A stretch of 64,000 nt of DNA from Bacteroidota bacterium (GCA_026391795.1 JAPLDI010000028.1:1-64000); one strand, 5' to 3'. Numbered from the stretch's first letter, positions 1 to 9,794 are shown. Notes: generated by a model from the sequence alone, not told the origin. Program-made: numbers and translations.

Positions 1-32
1 AGCATCCAGCATCCAGCATCCAGCATCCAGAT
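1..32. repeat. GGATGCT heptamer array, minus orientation, cut by window edge
   Basis: About four perfect copies of AGCATCC (GGATGCT on the minus strand) start at the first base and must continue to the left. The same heptamer recurs at 12194-12277 and 61761-61973 in the opposite orientation. The rest of 33-130 holds a possible promoter and no gene. Confidence 0.9.
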
Positions 33-62
33 CCGGCTTCTGCTGATCTGTAAAAATTTTCC

Positions 63-92
63 TTCCCGTTTCCGGCTGAATTTCTATCTTTG
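63..92 (+). promoter_or_regulatory. Possible Bacteroidota promoter for the first transporter
   Basis: TATCTTTG at 85-92 matches the Bacteroidota -7 consensus TAnnTTTG exactly. TTC at 63-65 lies 19 bases upstream, where TTTG/TTG is expected, with one mismatch. A start near 99 would give a leader of about 30 bases before the ATG at 131. Confidence 0.35.
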
Positions 93-130
93 ATCTTTCG
101 ATACTTTATCCTTAAACGATATTCTTTTTG

Positions 131-1474
131 ATGAAGAACAAACCGGCTCTTTCTTTCTGGCAGATCTGGAACATGAGTTTCGGGTTCCTGGGCATTCAGT
201 TCGGATGGGGATTGCAGATGGCCAATATGAGCGCCATTTACTCTTATCTTGGTGCAAACCCCGGATCGATTGCCTTGCTCTGGCTTGCTGCTCCGGTAAC
301 CGGGGTACTAATCCAACCACTGATCGGCCAGGCAAGCGACCGGACATGGACACGACTGGGCCGGCGAAGGCCTTTTATTCTTGGCGGGGCGGTTCTCGCC
401 TCCCTGGCGCTGATCTTAATGCCCAATTCCCCGACCGTTTGGATGGCCGCAGGACTACTCTGGGTTCTCGACGGGACCATTAATGCCAGCATGCAGCCCT
501 TCCGCGCACTTGTTGCCGACAACCTTCCGGAAGAACAAAGTTCACAGGGATTTGCCATTCAATCACTTTTTATAGGATTGGGAGGTACCATCGCGTCTGC
601 ATTGCCCTGGATGATGACCAACTGGTTCGGGATAACTGCCGAAGGAGCCGGAAAAGGACATATTCCTTCTTCTGTTACTTTGTCCTTTTACATCGGTGCT
701 GTAGCCTTTCTCGGTGCAGTGCTCTGGACCGTTTTCTCAAGCAGGGAGATCCCGCCCGAGGAGGCAGAACTGGCGGCAATACGATCGAGAAAATTTGACT
801 GGACGATGGGACTCAAAGACATCTTCAGCCTGTTCGGTCACCTTCCGCGCCGGATGTGGGAATTGGGACTGGTTCAGTTCTTCACATGGATCGGTATGTT
901 CTGCCTGTGGGTCTATTTCTCCCCTTCCATTGCCAGCGGAGTATTTCACGCAAAAGCCGGCACAGTGGAAATGGAAGCTTCGGGCGCATGGGCCGGATTT
1001 TGTTTCGCCATGTACAATGCCGTTTGTTTTGCTTTTTCCTTCGTCCTTTTAAAGGTCACAAAATATACCGGGCCGAAGCTGATGCATTCTCTCTGCCTGG
1101 GAGTTGGAGCCATCGGACTGCTTACGATCCCGCTGATGACAAGTAAATATGGACTGCTCTTCTCCATGACAGGCATCGGAATTGCATGGGCAAGCATTCT
1201 GTCGATGCCCTACGCCATGCTTACACCTGCTCTTCCTAAAGATAAGGTGGGGGTGATGATGGGGATGTTCAACCTCTTTATTGTTTTTCCGCAGATTGCA
1301 GCCTCAGGGTTCCTCGGTAAGATCCTTGAATGGTTCTTTGCAAACAACCCGATGAGTGCCATGGTCATTGGTGGAACCTGCATGTTGATCGCAGCCGTGG
1401 CAACACTCGCTGTGGTTAGATACAAAAAGAACCCTGCCGGGATTGAAACCATCAGTCCGGGAGGAGGACACTAA
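131..1474 (+). CDS. MFS sugar transporter, SLC45/GPH-like
   Basis: This 447-residue polytopic inner-membrane protein probably imports maltose or maltodextrins. Near residue 70 it has the cytoplasmic loop motif SDRTWTRLGRRRPF, typical of the SLC45/GPH branch of sugar:cation symporters, and hydrophobic helices fill most of the rest. The ATG at 131 is used; a TTG directly before it is in frame but not needed. It is the first gene of a run that continues with a 4-alpha-glucanotransferase and GH13 enzymes, which points to starch-derived sugars as substrate. A paralogue lies at 5053-6318. Substrate and coupling ion are inferred from family and context, not from a diagnostic residue. Confidence 0.85.
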   Translation: MKNKPALSFWQIWNMSFGFLGIQFGWGLQMANMSAIYSYLGANPGSIALLWLAAPVTGVLIQPLIGQASDRTWTRLGRRRPFILGGAVLASLALILMPNSPTVWMAAGLLWVLDGTINASMQPFRALVADNLPEEQSSQGFAIQSLFIGLGGTIASALPWMMTNWFGITAEGAGKGHIPSSVTLSFYIGAVAFLGAVLWTVFSSREIPPEEAELAAIRSRKFDWTMGLKDIFSLFGHLPRRMWELGLVQFFTWIGMFCLWVYFSPSIASGVFHAKAGTVEMEASGAWAGFCFAMYNAVCFAFSFVLLKVTKYTGPKLMHSLCLGVGAIGLLTIPLMTSKYGLLFSMTGIGIAWASILSMPYAMLTPALPKDKVGVMMGMFNLFIVFPQIAASGFLGKILEWFFANNPMSAMVIGGTCMLIAAVATLAVVRYKKNPAGIETISPGGGH

Positions 1475-1475
1475 A

Positions 1476-1577
1476 CGAATTACGAAGTACGATTTTCAGG
1501 AGTTATGCTTATACGAAACACTTAATACTTAATACCTAAAACCTAAAACCTAAAACCTAATACCTGATACCTGACAC
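1476..1577 (+). repeat. ATTACGA remnants and YTRAWAC heptamer array before malQ
   Basis: The spacer begins two bases after the transporter stop with a degenerate CGAATTACGAAGTACGA. Eight consecutive heptamers follow at 1522-1577 (two TTAATAC, three CTAAAAC, then CTAATAC, CTGATAC and CTGACAC). They end 19 bases before the malQ start, so they occupy most of its leader. Confidence 0.85.
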
Positions 1578-1596
1578 ACAATACTAACAATTATTG

Positions 1597-3093
1597 ATGA
1601 AAACTGAACGATCAAGCGGCATATTGCTTCATCCGACCTCATTCCCTGGAAAATACGGGATCGGGACGCTCGGGAAAGAGGCCTTTCATTTTATAGATTT
1701 TCTTTCAAAATCGAAACAAAAACTCTGGCAGATCCTTCCACTCGGACCGACAGGGTTTGCCGATTCACCTTACCAGTGTTTTTCTTCCTCAGCTGGCAAT
1801 CCCCTGCTGATTGATCTTGAGACCCTTGCCAATGAAGGGCTACTGACTAATAAAGAGGTGGCCCGGATGGACATTTTCAGCAATGGCCCGGTTGATTTCG
1901 GGAAGGTTATCAGGAAGAAATATCCCCTTCTCCGGAAGGCCATGAAAACATTCACGAAAAAACCAGGAAAAGAAATTCAGAAAGAGTTTCGTGAATTTAA
2001 AACAAAGCAAAAAAGCTGGCTTGACGACTATTGTCTCTTCATGTCGCTCAAGGAACATTTTAAGCAAAGGCCCTGGTATCAGTGGGAGAAACCCCTGAAG
2101 ATGAGAAAAGAGACTGCCATCCGTCCCTTCCGCACACTGCTGAAGGAACAAATCGAATTCCACCGGTTCATCCAATTCCTGTTTTTCCGGCAATGGCTGG
2201 CGGTAAAAGAATATGCTCATCAGAAAAACATCAGGATCATCGGAGATATCCCGCTGTATGTTGCCCTCGACAGTGTTGATGCATGGGCTAATTCGGAAAT
2301 CTTTCAGTTCGATGCCGAAAAAAACCCCATCGTGGTCGGCGGTGTCCCTCCCGATTACTTCAGCGAAACCGGGCAGCTCTGGGGAAATCCTTTGTACCGC
2401 TGGGACGTGCTTCACAAAGACCGCTACCGCTGGTGGATCGACAGGATCAAATCAAACCTCGTGCTTTACGATATTATCCGGATCGATCATTTCAGGGGAT
2501 TCGCAGCATACTGGGCCGTTCCTTATGGAGAAAAGACCGCCGTTAACGGAAAATGGATCCCCTGTCCCGGGAAAAGCCTCTTTGAACAAATCAGGAAGGA
2601 ACTTGGAGAGATCCCGATCATAGCGGAAGATCTTGGAGTGATGACCGACGATGTTGAAGAATTGAGGGATTCGTTCGGTTTACCCGGGATGAAAATCCTT
2701 CAGTTTGCCTTTGATTCGAGTGAAGCCAACGATTATCTGCCGCACAATTTCATAAAAAACTGTGTTGCCTATACAGGAACGCACGACAATGATACGGTCA
2801 AGGGCTGGTTCGACAAGGCGAAACCGGAAGACCGGAAATATGTGCTCGATTACCTGGATTCGAAGGGAAAAAAGATCTGCCGCGATTTCATACGGCTTGT
2901 ATGGGCCTCTGTAGCGGATATCGCAATCATACCGATGCAGGATCTCCTGGAACTGGGAAGCGAAGCACGGATGAACCTGCCCGGGACGACTCTGAATAAC
3001 TGGTTGTGGCGCGCAAAAAACCGCGATTTCTCGGATGAACGCGCACAACAACTGGCTGAGCTGACAAAACTTTACGGACGGGCAAACAAATAA
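1597..3093 (+). CDS. malQ: 4-alpha-glucanotransferase (amylomaltase), GH77
   Basis: This cytoplasmic enzyme transfers maltodextrin segments between chains, releasing glucose and longer dextrins. The 498-residue length fits the compact bacterial GH77 form without extra starch-binding modules. GH77 landmarks are visible: the SPYQ...SAGNP substrate loop near residue 57, a loop ending in GQLWGNPLY, the nucleophile region RIDHFRG (Asp297), the acid/base region IIAEDLG (Glu344) and THDNDT (Asp397). The ATG at 1597 is chosen over the in-frame TTG at 1594. It lies between a sugar transporter and a neopullulanase-like GH13 and would process imported maltooligosaccharides. Confidence 0.95.
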   Translation: MKTERSSGILLHPTSFPGKYGIGTLGKEAFHFIDFLSKSKQKLWQILPLGPTGFADSPYQCFSSSAGNPLLIDLETLANEGLLTNKEVARMDIFSNGPVDFGKVIRKKYPLLRKAMKTFTKKPGKEIQKEFREFKTKQKSWLDDYCLFMSLKEHFKQRPWYQWEKPLKMRKETAIRPFRTLLKEQIEFHRFIQFLFFRQWLAVKEYAHQKNIRIIGDIPLYVALDSVDAWANSEIFQFDAEKNPIVVGGVPPDYFSETGQLWGNPLYRWDVLHKDRYRWWIDRIKSNLVLYDIIRIDHFRGFAAYWAVPYGEKTAVNGKWIPCPGKSLFEQIRKELGEIPIIAEDLGVMTDDVEELRDSFGLPGMKILQFAFDSSEANDYLPHNFIKNCVAYTGTHDNDTVKGWFDKAKPEDRKYVLDYLDSKGKKICRDFIRLVWASVADIAIIPMQDLLELGSEARMNLPGTTLNNWLWRAKNRDFSDERAQQLAELTKLYGRANK

Positions 3094-3112
3094 ATAAGAC
3101 CCTGAACCATCT

Positions 3113-4969
3113 ATGAAAAAGTATTTCGTACTTACACTGCTGTTTCTTATTCTTTTCGGGGGTTTGTACTGCCAGGAAATATCGCTTTCAAGAATAGAGC
3201 CTCCATTCTGGTGGACAGGATTAAAAAACCCGGAACTTCAGCTGCTGGTCTGCGGAAAGAACATCGGACAAACAGATGTTTCTGTTTATACGCCGGAAAT
3301 AAAACTTAAACTTGTCCATGTGATGGAGAACCCGGATTATCTTTTCCTGGATCTTCTCATATCTGAGAATGCTGAACCCAAATCTTTTCCGATCACCTTT
3401 TATAAAGAGGGGAAAAAAGTTGCAGAGTACCTTTTCGAACTGAGGGGAAGGGAAACCGGATCGGCTGCCCGTAAAAGTTTTGATGCATCCGATGTGATCT
3501 ACCTTCTGATGCCCGACCGTTTTTCCAATGGGGATGCCGGCAATGATAAACTCCAGGGATTCCTGGAAACAGCAGACCGCATGAACCCCGACGGACGGCA
3601 TGGCGGCGACATTAAAGGGATCCAGAACCATCTTGATTATATTAAGGAACTCGGGGCAACAGCAATATGGATCACCCCGTTGCTTGAAAACAACATGAAG
3701 AAATATTCCTATCATGGCTATTCAACAACCGATTATTATAAAATTGATCCACGTTTCGGCACCAATGACGATTACCTGACCCTCTCCTACAACATTCACC
3801 GCAAGGGATTGAAACTGATAATGGACATGGTTCTCAACCATTGCGGCTCGCAGCATTGGTGGATAGCTGATCCGCCGGCAAAGGACTGGTTAAACAACTG
3901 GCCCAAATTCACACGGACCAGCTATCGTTCATCAACCGTTACCGATCCTTATGTCTCAGAGGCAGATAAAGATAAATTCATCCGCGGCTGGTTCGATAAC
4001 AGCATGCCGGACCTCAACCAGCACAACCCATTCCTGGCAAACTACCTGATCCAGAACAGCATCTGGTGGATCGAATTTGCCGGTCTCGACGGCATCCGGC
4101 TTGACACCTATCCCTATTCCTATAAAGATTTCATGTCGCGATGGGATCGTGCGATCCTGGCTGAATATCCCAATTTTAATATCGTGGGTGAATGCTGGCT
4201 TACAACCCCTGCCGGGATCTCCCGCTGGCAGAAAGGAGCGCAAAACCGCGACGGGTATGATTCAAACCTGCCCAGTGTTTTTGACTTTGCTCTCTACGAT
4301 GCCCTTCGCCTGGGGTTCAAAGAATCCGATGGCTGGAGCAACGGGATCAGCCGTCTTTATGAGATCCTCTCCCAGGATTTTCTGTATTCCGACCCGTCGC
4401 ATATCGTTACGTTTGCCGATAACCATGATGTCACAAGATACATGGAATCGCAGGGGGAAGATGCCCGGAAACTGAAGATGGCAATGGCGTTTCTTCTTAC
4501 CAGCCGGGGCATTCCTCAGATCTATTACGGGACGGAGGTCCTGATGACAACCGGGGCTAAAAATGGTGACGGAGGTAAGCGGGTGGATTTCCCGGGAGGA
4601 TGGCCTGGCGATTCCGTGAATTGTTTCAGCCCATCAGGACGGACGGCCGTGCAGAATGAAATGTACGACTATCTCCATAACTTGCTGAACTGGCGCAAAG
4701 ACAAGGAGGTCATTCATACCGGGAAACTGACACAGTTCATCCCCCGCGACGGCGTTTATGTTTATTTCCGGTATAATGACAAGGAGACGGTGATGATAGC
4801 AATGAATAACAATGAAAATGAAGTTAAGACGATCGAAAGAGGCAGGTACAGTGAATTTCTGGATAAATTCACCCACGGCACTGATGTGGTTACCGGTGAG
4901 GCAATCAATGATCTGTCGAATATTCCCCTTCAACCAAAAACAGCCAGGATCATAGAATTAAAAAAGTAA
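3113..4969 (+). CDS. Periplasmic GH13 neopullulanase/cyclomaltodextrinase-like (SusA-like)
   Basis: This 618-residue GH13 enzyme hydrolyses maltodextrins, cyclodextrins or pullulan fragments. A signal peptide (MKKYFVLTLL..., cleavage around residue 20) predicts the periplasm. An N-terminal beta domain (about residues 22-115) is of the cyclomaltodextrinase N-terminal type. The GH13 barrel follows with DMVLNH (region I), GIRLDTYPY (nucleophile Asp331), IVGECWL (acid/base Glu360) and FADNHDVTRY (Asp439), then a short C-terminal beta domain. It starts 19 bases after malQ and is probably co-transcribed. SusA of the classical Sus system is the closest functional analogue; exact specificity is not readable. 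Confidence 0.9.
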   Translation: MKKYFVLTLLFLILFGGLYCQEISLSRIEPPFWWTGLKNPELQLLVCGKNIGQTDVSVYTPEIKLKLVHVMENPDYLFLDLLISENAEPKSFPITFYKEGKKVAEYLFELRGRETGSAARKSFDASDVIYLLMPDRFSNGDAGNDKLQGFLETADRMNPDGRHGGDIKGIQNHLDYIKELGATAIWITPLLENNMKKYSYHGYSTTDYYKIDPRFGTNDDYLTLSYNIHRKGLKLIMDMVLNHCGSQHWWIADPPAKDWLNNWPKFTRTSYRSSTVTDPYVSEADKDKFIRGWFDNSMPDLNQHNPFLANYLIQNSIWWIEFAGLDGIRLDTYPYSYKDFMSRWDRAILAEYPNFNIVGECWLTTPAGISRWQKGAQNRDGYDSNLPSVFDFALYDALRLGFKESDGWSNGISRLYEILSQDFLYSDPSHIVTFADNHDVTRYMESQGEDARKLKMAMAFLLTSRGIPQIYYGTEVLMTTGAKNGDGGKRVDFPGGWPGDSVNCFSPSGRTAVQNEMYDYLHNLLNWRKDKEVIHTGKLTQFIPRDGVYVYFRYNDKETVMIAMNNNENEVKTIERGRYSEFLDKFTHGTDVVTGEAINDLSNIPLQPKTARIIELKK

Positions 4970-5011
4970 TAGGAGACGTTAAAAGTTTTAAAACCCTAGT
5001 GCCGCAAAAAA

Positions 5012-5047
5012 AATTCGTAATTCATAATTCGTAATTTTTAATTGAAT
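5012..5047 (+). repeat. ATTCGTA heptamer array before second transporter
   Basis: The units ATTCGTA, ATTCATA, ATTCGTA and ATTTTTA follow one another with a 7-bp period and end six bases before the ATG at 5053. The same word in reverse complement (ATTACGA) recurs at 1480, 44991 and 46147, and single copies occur near 43019 and 62050. Confidence 0.75.
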
Positions 5048-5052
5048 AGCCG

Positions 5053-6318
5053 ATGTTGACAATCCAGAAAAAACTCTCCAACCTGTTTTACATTGTGCTG
5101 GGGCTCCCCTCCACAGCGATGGGTTTTGCCCTTTCGATCCAGATTGCTGTTCTGAGCTGGATACTCCGTACAAAATACAACCTGGAGATCGACCAGATCG
5201 GTATTGTTTGGGCAGCTGGTCCGATTGCAGGGATCCTGGGCCAGCCGCTCATCGGCCTGATCAGCGACAAAGTATGGTTCTGGGGAGGAAGGCGCCGCCC
5301 GTTTATTATCATTGGAGGGATCCTGGCCTCGCTGATGATCTTTGCCTTGCCAAACATCGGCCTTATCAGCCGGTTTCTCGGCGACGGAAGCATCTTCGGG
5401 ATCAGCACCCTCATGGCCGTAGCTATCACGGTTGCCCTGACCCTAGACCTTTCCATCAATATCAGCTTCAACCCTACGCGGGCGATCATCGCGGATGTGA
5501 CACCGGCAGGAACGCCGCGCACCAAGGGGTACACATGGATGCAGTCCGTTTCCAACCTTTTCGGCAGCGGGGCTTATCTGATGGGAGCACTCATCGGCAA
5601 TTATTTCCTGATCTATGCCGGGGTGATCATCGTATTCATTTTTTCCATCGGTCCGCTTTTTTTTATCTCTGAACCCAGGGAACTGAAACGCGACCTGGAT
5701 GCAGCCGGAGATGAGATCCAGGCAACAAAGACCAAATGGGGAGAGCTGTTCAAACTCTATTTCGCACATGGATTTTCCTGGCTTGGAATTCAAACCATGT
5801 TCATATACATCATCGCCTTCATCGAACAAAAGATACATCCTGAAAATGCCAACCAGACCGGGCAGATGATCGGGTGGTCATTTTTTATCCTCAATGGTGT
5901 AGGATCGATCTGGCCCGCATTCCTTCTTGAGCCTGTCAGCAAGAAGATCGGCCGGGTGAACACGCACATCCTGGCGGTAGCCTCAATGGCGGCCGGTTAT
6001 TTCGGGATCGTTCTGTTCGCACGGAATGCATTAGGCCTTTACTCCATGATGACCATTCTCACCATTGGCTGGGCAGCCGTCGTGAGCCTCCCCTTTGCGA
6101 TCATGTCGGAGAAAGTTGACAAGAGCCGGATGGGGTTCTTTATGGGAATATTCAACCTTTCCGTTGTACTGCCTCAGTTGGTGTCGAGTTTCCTCATCGG
6201 TCGCATCATCAACCATGCTGCCGATAAAAGTCTTATCTTTATCATCAGCGGATCCTCACTTGCTATTTCTGCATTGCTCTGGATCCTGGTGAAGGATGAA
6301 TCAAGAATAAAAAAATGA
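5053..6318 (+). CDS. MFS sugar transporter, SLC45/GPH-like
   Basis: This 421-residue inner-membrane transporter is a paralogue of the gene at 131-1474. It shares the loop motif ISDKVWFWGGRRRPF near residue 72 and the general helical layout. Its stop overlaps the branching-enzyme start by four bases (ATGA), so the two are translationally coupled. Maltose or maltodextrin uptake is inferred from the neighbours. Two such transporters in one starch locus may handle different oligosaccharide lengths, but nothing in the sequence proves this. Confidence 0.85.
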   Translation: MLTIQKKLSNLFYIVLGLPSTAMGFALSIQIAVLSWILRTKYNLEIDQIGIVWAAGPIAGILGQPLIGLISDKVWFWGGRRRPFIIIGGILASLMIFALPNIGLISRFLGDGSIFGISTLMAVAITVALTLDLSINISFNPTRAIIADVTPAGTPRTKGYTWMQSVSNLFGSGAYLMGALIGNYFLIYAGVIIVFIFSIGPLFFISEPRELKRDLDAAGDEIQATKTKWGELFKLYFAHGFSWLGIQTMFIYIIAFIEQKIHPENANQTGQMIGWSFFILNGVGSIWPAFLLEPVSKKIGRVNTHILAVASMAAGYFGIVLFARNALGLYSMMTILTIGWAAVVSLPFAIMSEKVDKSRMGFFMGIFNLSVVLPQLVSSFLIGRIINHAADKSLIFIISGSSLAISALLWILVKDESRIKK

Positions 6319-8339
6319 AAAAAATCAGGAAGATCGGACTGGTCGCAAAAGACTCCTGGCTGGAACCTGCCGAGGCAGAGATCAACGACAGGTACGACCG
6401 CTATCGCCATACTTTTGATGAGATAAAGGAAACCTGGGGCAGCCTTCTGAAATTCGCCGACGCACATAATTATTTCGGTATCCATTTCGACAAGGCCCGC
6501 AAAGGCTGGGTATATCGCGAATGGGCGCCAAAAGCACAGGATCTCTATTTCTTCGGCGACTTTAACAACTGGCAGCGCTATTCAAACCGGATGACCCGCA
6601 ATGAATTTGGGGTATGGGAGATCTTCCTCGACCAGGAAACCTACCAGGGCCGCTTTACGCATGAAAGCAAGGTGAAGGTGCTTGTGCATTCCGACAAAGG
6701 ATTCCAGGAAAGGATACCGGCCTATATCCGGCGGGTGGTGCAGGACCCTGTGACGCTTGATTTTACAGGCCAGGTGTGGCTGCCACCCGATAAATTTGAA
6801 TGGGAAGGCGATAAATTTGATATCGAGGAACTCGGTGAGCTCTTCATTTATGAATGCCATGTGGGGATGGCACAGGAAGAGATGAAGGTGGGCTCTTTCA
6901 TCGAGTTTGCCGATTACCTGATCCCGTACATTAAAAATTCGGGCTACAATACCATCCAGCTGATGGCCATTGCCGAACATCCCTATTATGCCTCCTTCGG
7001 TTACCACGTTTCCAACTTTTTCGCTGTCTCTTCCCGCTTCGGAACTCCCGGCGACCTGAAGTACCTCATCCGGAAAGCCCATGAGCAGGGACTGGCTGTA
7101 ATCATGGACCTGGTCCATTCGCATACCGTTAAAAATGTTGCCGAGGGACTGAATATGTTCGACGGATCGGATGACCAGTATTTTCATGCAGGTGAACGCG
7201 GCAATCATCCCTATTGGGATTCGAAATGTTTTGACTACGGGAAAGGGGAAGTCGTTCGGTTCCTTCTTTCCAACATCAAATTCTGGATGCAGGAATTTCA
7301 TTTCGACGGTTTCCGTTTCGACGGGGTCACTTCCATGCTCTATTTTGATCACGGTTTCCGCGAAAACTGGGATCTTGAAGGATATTTCAAGGAAGGTGTG
7401 GAATGGGATGCCATAACCTATCTTCAGCTGGCCAACAAACTGGTGCATACCCTGAACCCGCATGCCATAACCATTGCAGAAGATGTAAGCGGGATGCCCG
7501 GCGTAGCCAGGCCTGTTGCTGAAGGAGGCATCGGCTTTGACTACCGCCTCGGGATGGCAATACCTGATTTCTGGATCCGTATCCTCAAGGAAAAGATCGA
7601 TGAAGAGTGGGACCTCCAGGAGATGTTCCAGGTAATGACCAACCGGCTTCCGGATGTTCGTACCGTAGCCTATTGCGAATCGCACGACCAGGCACTTGTT
7701 GGCGACCAGACCATCGCCTTCCGGCTGATGGAGAGCGATATCTATTTCCACATGCAGAAGGATGATAAACACATTGCCGTGGATCGTGGAATTGCATTGC
7801 ATAAAATGATCCGGCTGTTCACCCTCTCACTGGGGGGACAGGCTTACATGAACTTCATGGGCAATGAGTTCGGTCATCCCGACTGGATCGATTTCCCACG
7901 GGAAGGGAACAACTGGTCATACCAGTATGCTCGAAGGCTCTGGTCGCTCGTGCAGAACCCCGAACTTAAGTATCATTTTCTCGGTGCTTTTGATAAAGAC
8001 ATGCTGAAACTTGCCAAAGATCATTCGCTCCTGAACCTTGAGTACGGAACCCTGCAATTCATTGACGACTGGAACAAAACAATTGTGTTTGAAAAAAATG
8101 AGCTCGTATTTATCTTCAATTTCCATGTCAATCATTCGATTCCCGATTATGATGTCCCGGTGACAGTACCCGGAGACTACCGGATCATCATGAATACCGA
8201 CAATCCTCTTTATGGCGGTCATGGGAGGATTGATGAACAGATCAAATTTGCTGCCCAGTATGATGAAGATGAAGGCATCAGCCGGCTGAAGTTGTACAAC
8301 ACAAACCGGACAGCCCTGGTTTTGAGAAGAATGAAATAA
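6315..8339 (+). CDS. glgB: 1,4-alpha-glucan branching enzyme, eukaryote-type GH13_8-like
   Basis: This 674-residue cytoplasmic enzyme forms alpha-1,6 branches in glycogen. An N-terminal CBM48 (about residues 60-155, with FFGDFNNWQRYSN) is followed by the GH13 barrel: MDLVHSHTVKN, GFRFDGVTSM (nucleophile Asp336), ITIAEDVSG (acid/base Glu389) and YCESHDQALVGDQTIAF (Asp458). The last motif and the SHTVKN loop resemble eukaryotic glycogen-branching enzymes and the GH13_8 subfamily more than E. coli-type GlgB (GH13_9). The start overlaps the upstream transporter stop. No glycogen synthase is in the window. Placement among uptake genes suggests that imported dextrin is routed to storage. Confidence 0.93.
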   Translation: MKKIRKIGLVAKDSWLEPAEAEINDRYDRYRHTFDEIKETWGSLLKFADAHNYFGIHFDKARKGWVYREWAPKAQDLYFFGDFNNWQRYSNRMTRNEFGVWEIFLDQETYQGRFTHESKVKVLVHSDKGFQERIPAYIRRVVQDPVTLDFTGQVWLPPDKFEWEGDKFDIEELGELFIYECHVGMAQEEMKVGSFIEFADYLIPYIKNSGYNTIQLMAIAEHPYYASFGYHVSNFFAVSSRFGTPGDLKYLIRKAHEQGLAVIMDLVHSHTVKNVAEGLNMFDGSDDQYFHAGERGNHPYWDSKCFDYGKGEVVRFLLSNIKFWMQEFHFDGFRFDGVTSMLYFDHGFRENWDLEGYFKEGVEWDAITYLQLANKLVHTLNPHAITIAEDVSGMPGVARPVAEGGIGFDYRLGMAIPDFWIRILKEKIDEEWDLQEMFQVMTNRLPDVRTVAYCESHDQALVGDQTIAFRLMESDIYFHMQKDDKHIAVDRGIALHKMIRLFTLSLGGQAYMNFMGNEFGHPDWIDFPREGNNWSYQYARRLWSLVQNPELKYHFLGAFDKDMLKLAKDHSLLNLEYGTLQFIDDWNKTIVFEKNELVFIFNFHVNHSIPDYDVPVTVPGDYRIIMNTDNPLYGGHGRIDEQIKFAAQYDEDEGISRLKLYNTNRTALVLRRMK

Positions 8340-8354
8340 GGAGATAACCCGTTT

Positions 8355-9779
8355 ATGAAAAAAATTATTCTTTTCACCTGCATCCTTTTATCTCAGTCCA
8401 TCTTCGCTGGGAATTTTGAGAACTTCATCAACTACCTTAACCAGTTGCCTGAGAATGAACGGCAGGCCAAAGTGGACAGTTTCATGACCGCGAATTCCAT
8501 CCTCCCATATATCCAGAACGACACCGCCGTATTTTTCATATACGGGGGAACGGGATCCAGCCATGCGGTGGCCGGTGATTTTACCGGTTGGAACCCGACC
8601 CTGGTTATGACCGGGATCACCGGAACCAATTTTTTTTACGCCCCTGCACATTATGAACAGGATGCACGATTGGATTACAAATTTGTCATCGATGGAAACT
8701 GGATACTCGACCCAAAAAATCCTTACACCTGCACGGGTGGTTATGGTCCAAATTCGGAGTTGCGGATGCCTGCTTATGTTCTTCCTCCGGAAATATACTA
8801 TTACCCGGACATCCCTCATGGCACAATGCTTGACACGACATTCTACAGTACAAATCTCAGCAATTCACGAACAGTTAAGATCTATCTGCCGCCCGGATAT
8901 TCAATCGTGAGACAGTATCCTGTCATCGTATTCCACGATGGACTCGAATACATTTCCCTGGCCAACACAAACAACATCTTCGATTACCTGATCGGGCACA
9001 ATGAGATCGATCCTGTGATCGGGGTTTTTGTTCCTCCCGTCGACCGCCAGAATGAATATGCCGGGACGAAGAGGGATGCCTTTACCGCCTTTATCGTCAG
9101 CGAACTGATGCCGGTAATCGATCAGAAATATTCTACGAGTAAAGATCCCAGGAGGAGAGCCACTCTTGGCGCCTCCTCCGGCGGAAATATCGCCCTCTAT
9201 CTCGGAATGAAACATCCTGAAACCTTCGGTAAGATTGCAGCCCAATCAAGCCAGGTGCAGACTGACATCTCCTCCACTTATCAGAATTCACCAAGAATGG
9301 ACCTGGAATTGTATATGGATATTGGTAAATACGATATGGCCAGCCTGATCCCCATGGTCAACAGTTTTGTCCAGATTCTTGAGAATAAAAACTATTCTTA
9401 CCAGTTCAAACAGTGGAACGAAGGCCATTCCTGGGGAAACTGGAAAGGACACCTGAGTTCTGCGCTCCGCCAGTTCTTCCCTCCCGGGTCAGGGATCAAT
9501 GAAATGAAGGTTCCTGAAAAAATCAGGCTTTATCAGAATTCCCCTAACCCGTTTATGACAAGCACGACAATCGGCTTTCTGGCACCTGTGAACAGCCAGG
9601 TTGAACTTAAGGTTTACGACGCTTCCGGAAAAACTGTTCAGACGCTTTACAATGAAAGGATTGTGAAAGAGAACAACTCCATCCTCTTCACAAGTCCCTC
9701 CCTGGCTCGTGGAATCTATTTTTATACGCTTAGCGTTGATCAATACCTGCTTTCGAAGAAAATGACCGTTTGTAAATAA
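8355..9779 (+). CDS. T9SS-sorted esterase with CBM48-like module (enterochelin-esterase fold)
   Basis: This 474-residue secreted protein starts with a signal peptide (cleavage near FAGNF). A CBM48/E-set-like domain follows (about 45-135, with AGDFTGWNP and a KFVIDGNWILDP strand), then an alpha/beta-hydrolase of the esterase D/enterochelin esterase type with LGASSGG (nucleophile Ser274) and a late His in EGHSWGNW. The last 75 residues, beginning YQNSPNPF and ending in a short basic tail, form a type A T9SS sorting domain, so the protein is predicted to be exported across the outer membrane. It lies 15 bases after the branching enzyme. The substrate is unknown; removal of acyl groups from polysaccharide is a guess from context. 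Confidence 0.82.
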   Translation: MKKIILFTCILLSQSIFAGNFENFINYLNQLPENERQAKVDSFMTANSILPYIQNDTAVFFIYGGTGSSHAVAGDFTGWNPTLVMTGITGTNFFYAPAHYEQDARLDYKFVIDGNWILDPKNPYTCTGGYGPNSELRMPAYVLPPEIYYYPDIPHGTMLDTTFYSTNLSNSRTVKIYLPPGYSIVRQYPVIVFHDGLEYISLANTNNIFDYLIGHNEIDPVIGVFVPPVDRQNEYAGTKRDAFTAFIVSELMPVIDQKYSTSKDPRRRATLGASSGGNIALYLGMKHPETFGKIAAQSSQVQTDISSTYQNSPRMDLELYMDIGKYDMASLIPMVNSFVQILENKNYSYQFKQWNEGHSWGNWKGHLSSALRQFFPPGSGINEMKVPEKIRLYQNSPNPFMTSTTIGFLAPVNSQVELKVYDASGKTVQTLYNERIVKENNSILFTSPSLARGIYFYTLSVDQYLLSKKMTVCK

Positions 9780-9794
9780 CCCAAATCATTCACT

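Noticed and set aside
1522-1577. Telomere-like CCTAAA repeat marking a linear replicon end
   Set aside because: The units are interspersed with TTAATAC and CTGATAC variants, occur at several internal sites between ordinary genes and belong to the heptamer class.
6582-7802. 406-residue minus-strand ORF
   Set aside because: It is antisense to the branching enzyme, whose catalytic motifs are all on the plus strand. The minus product shows no recognisable domain.
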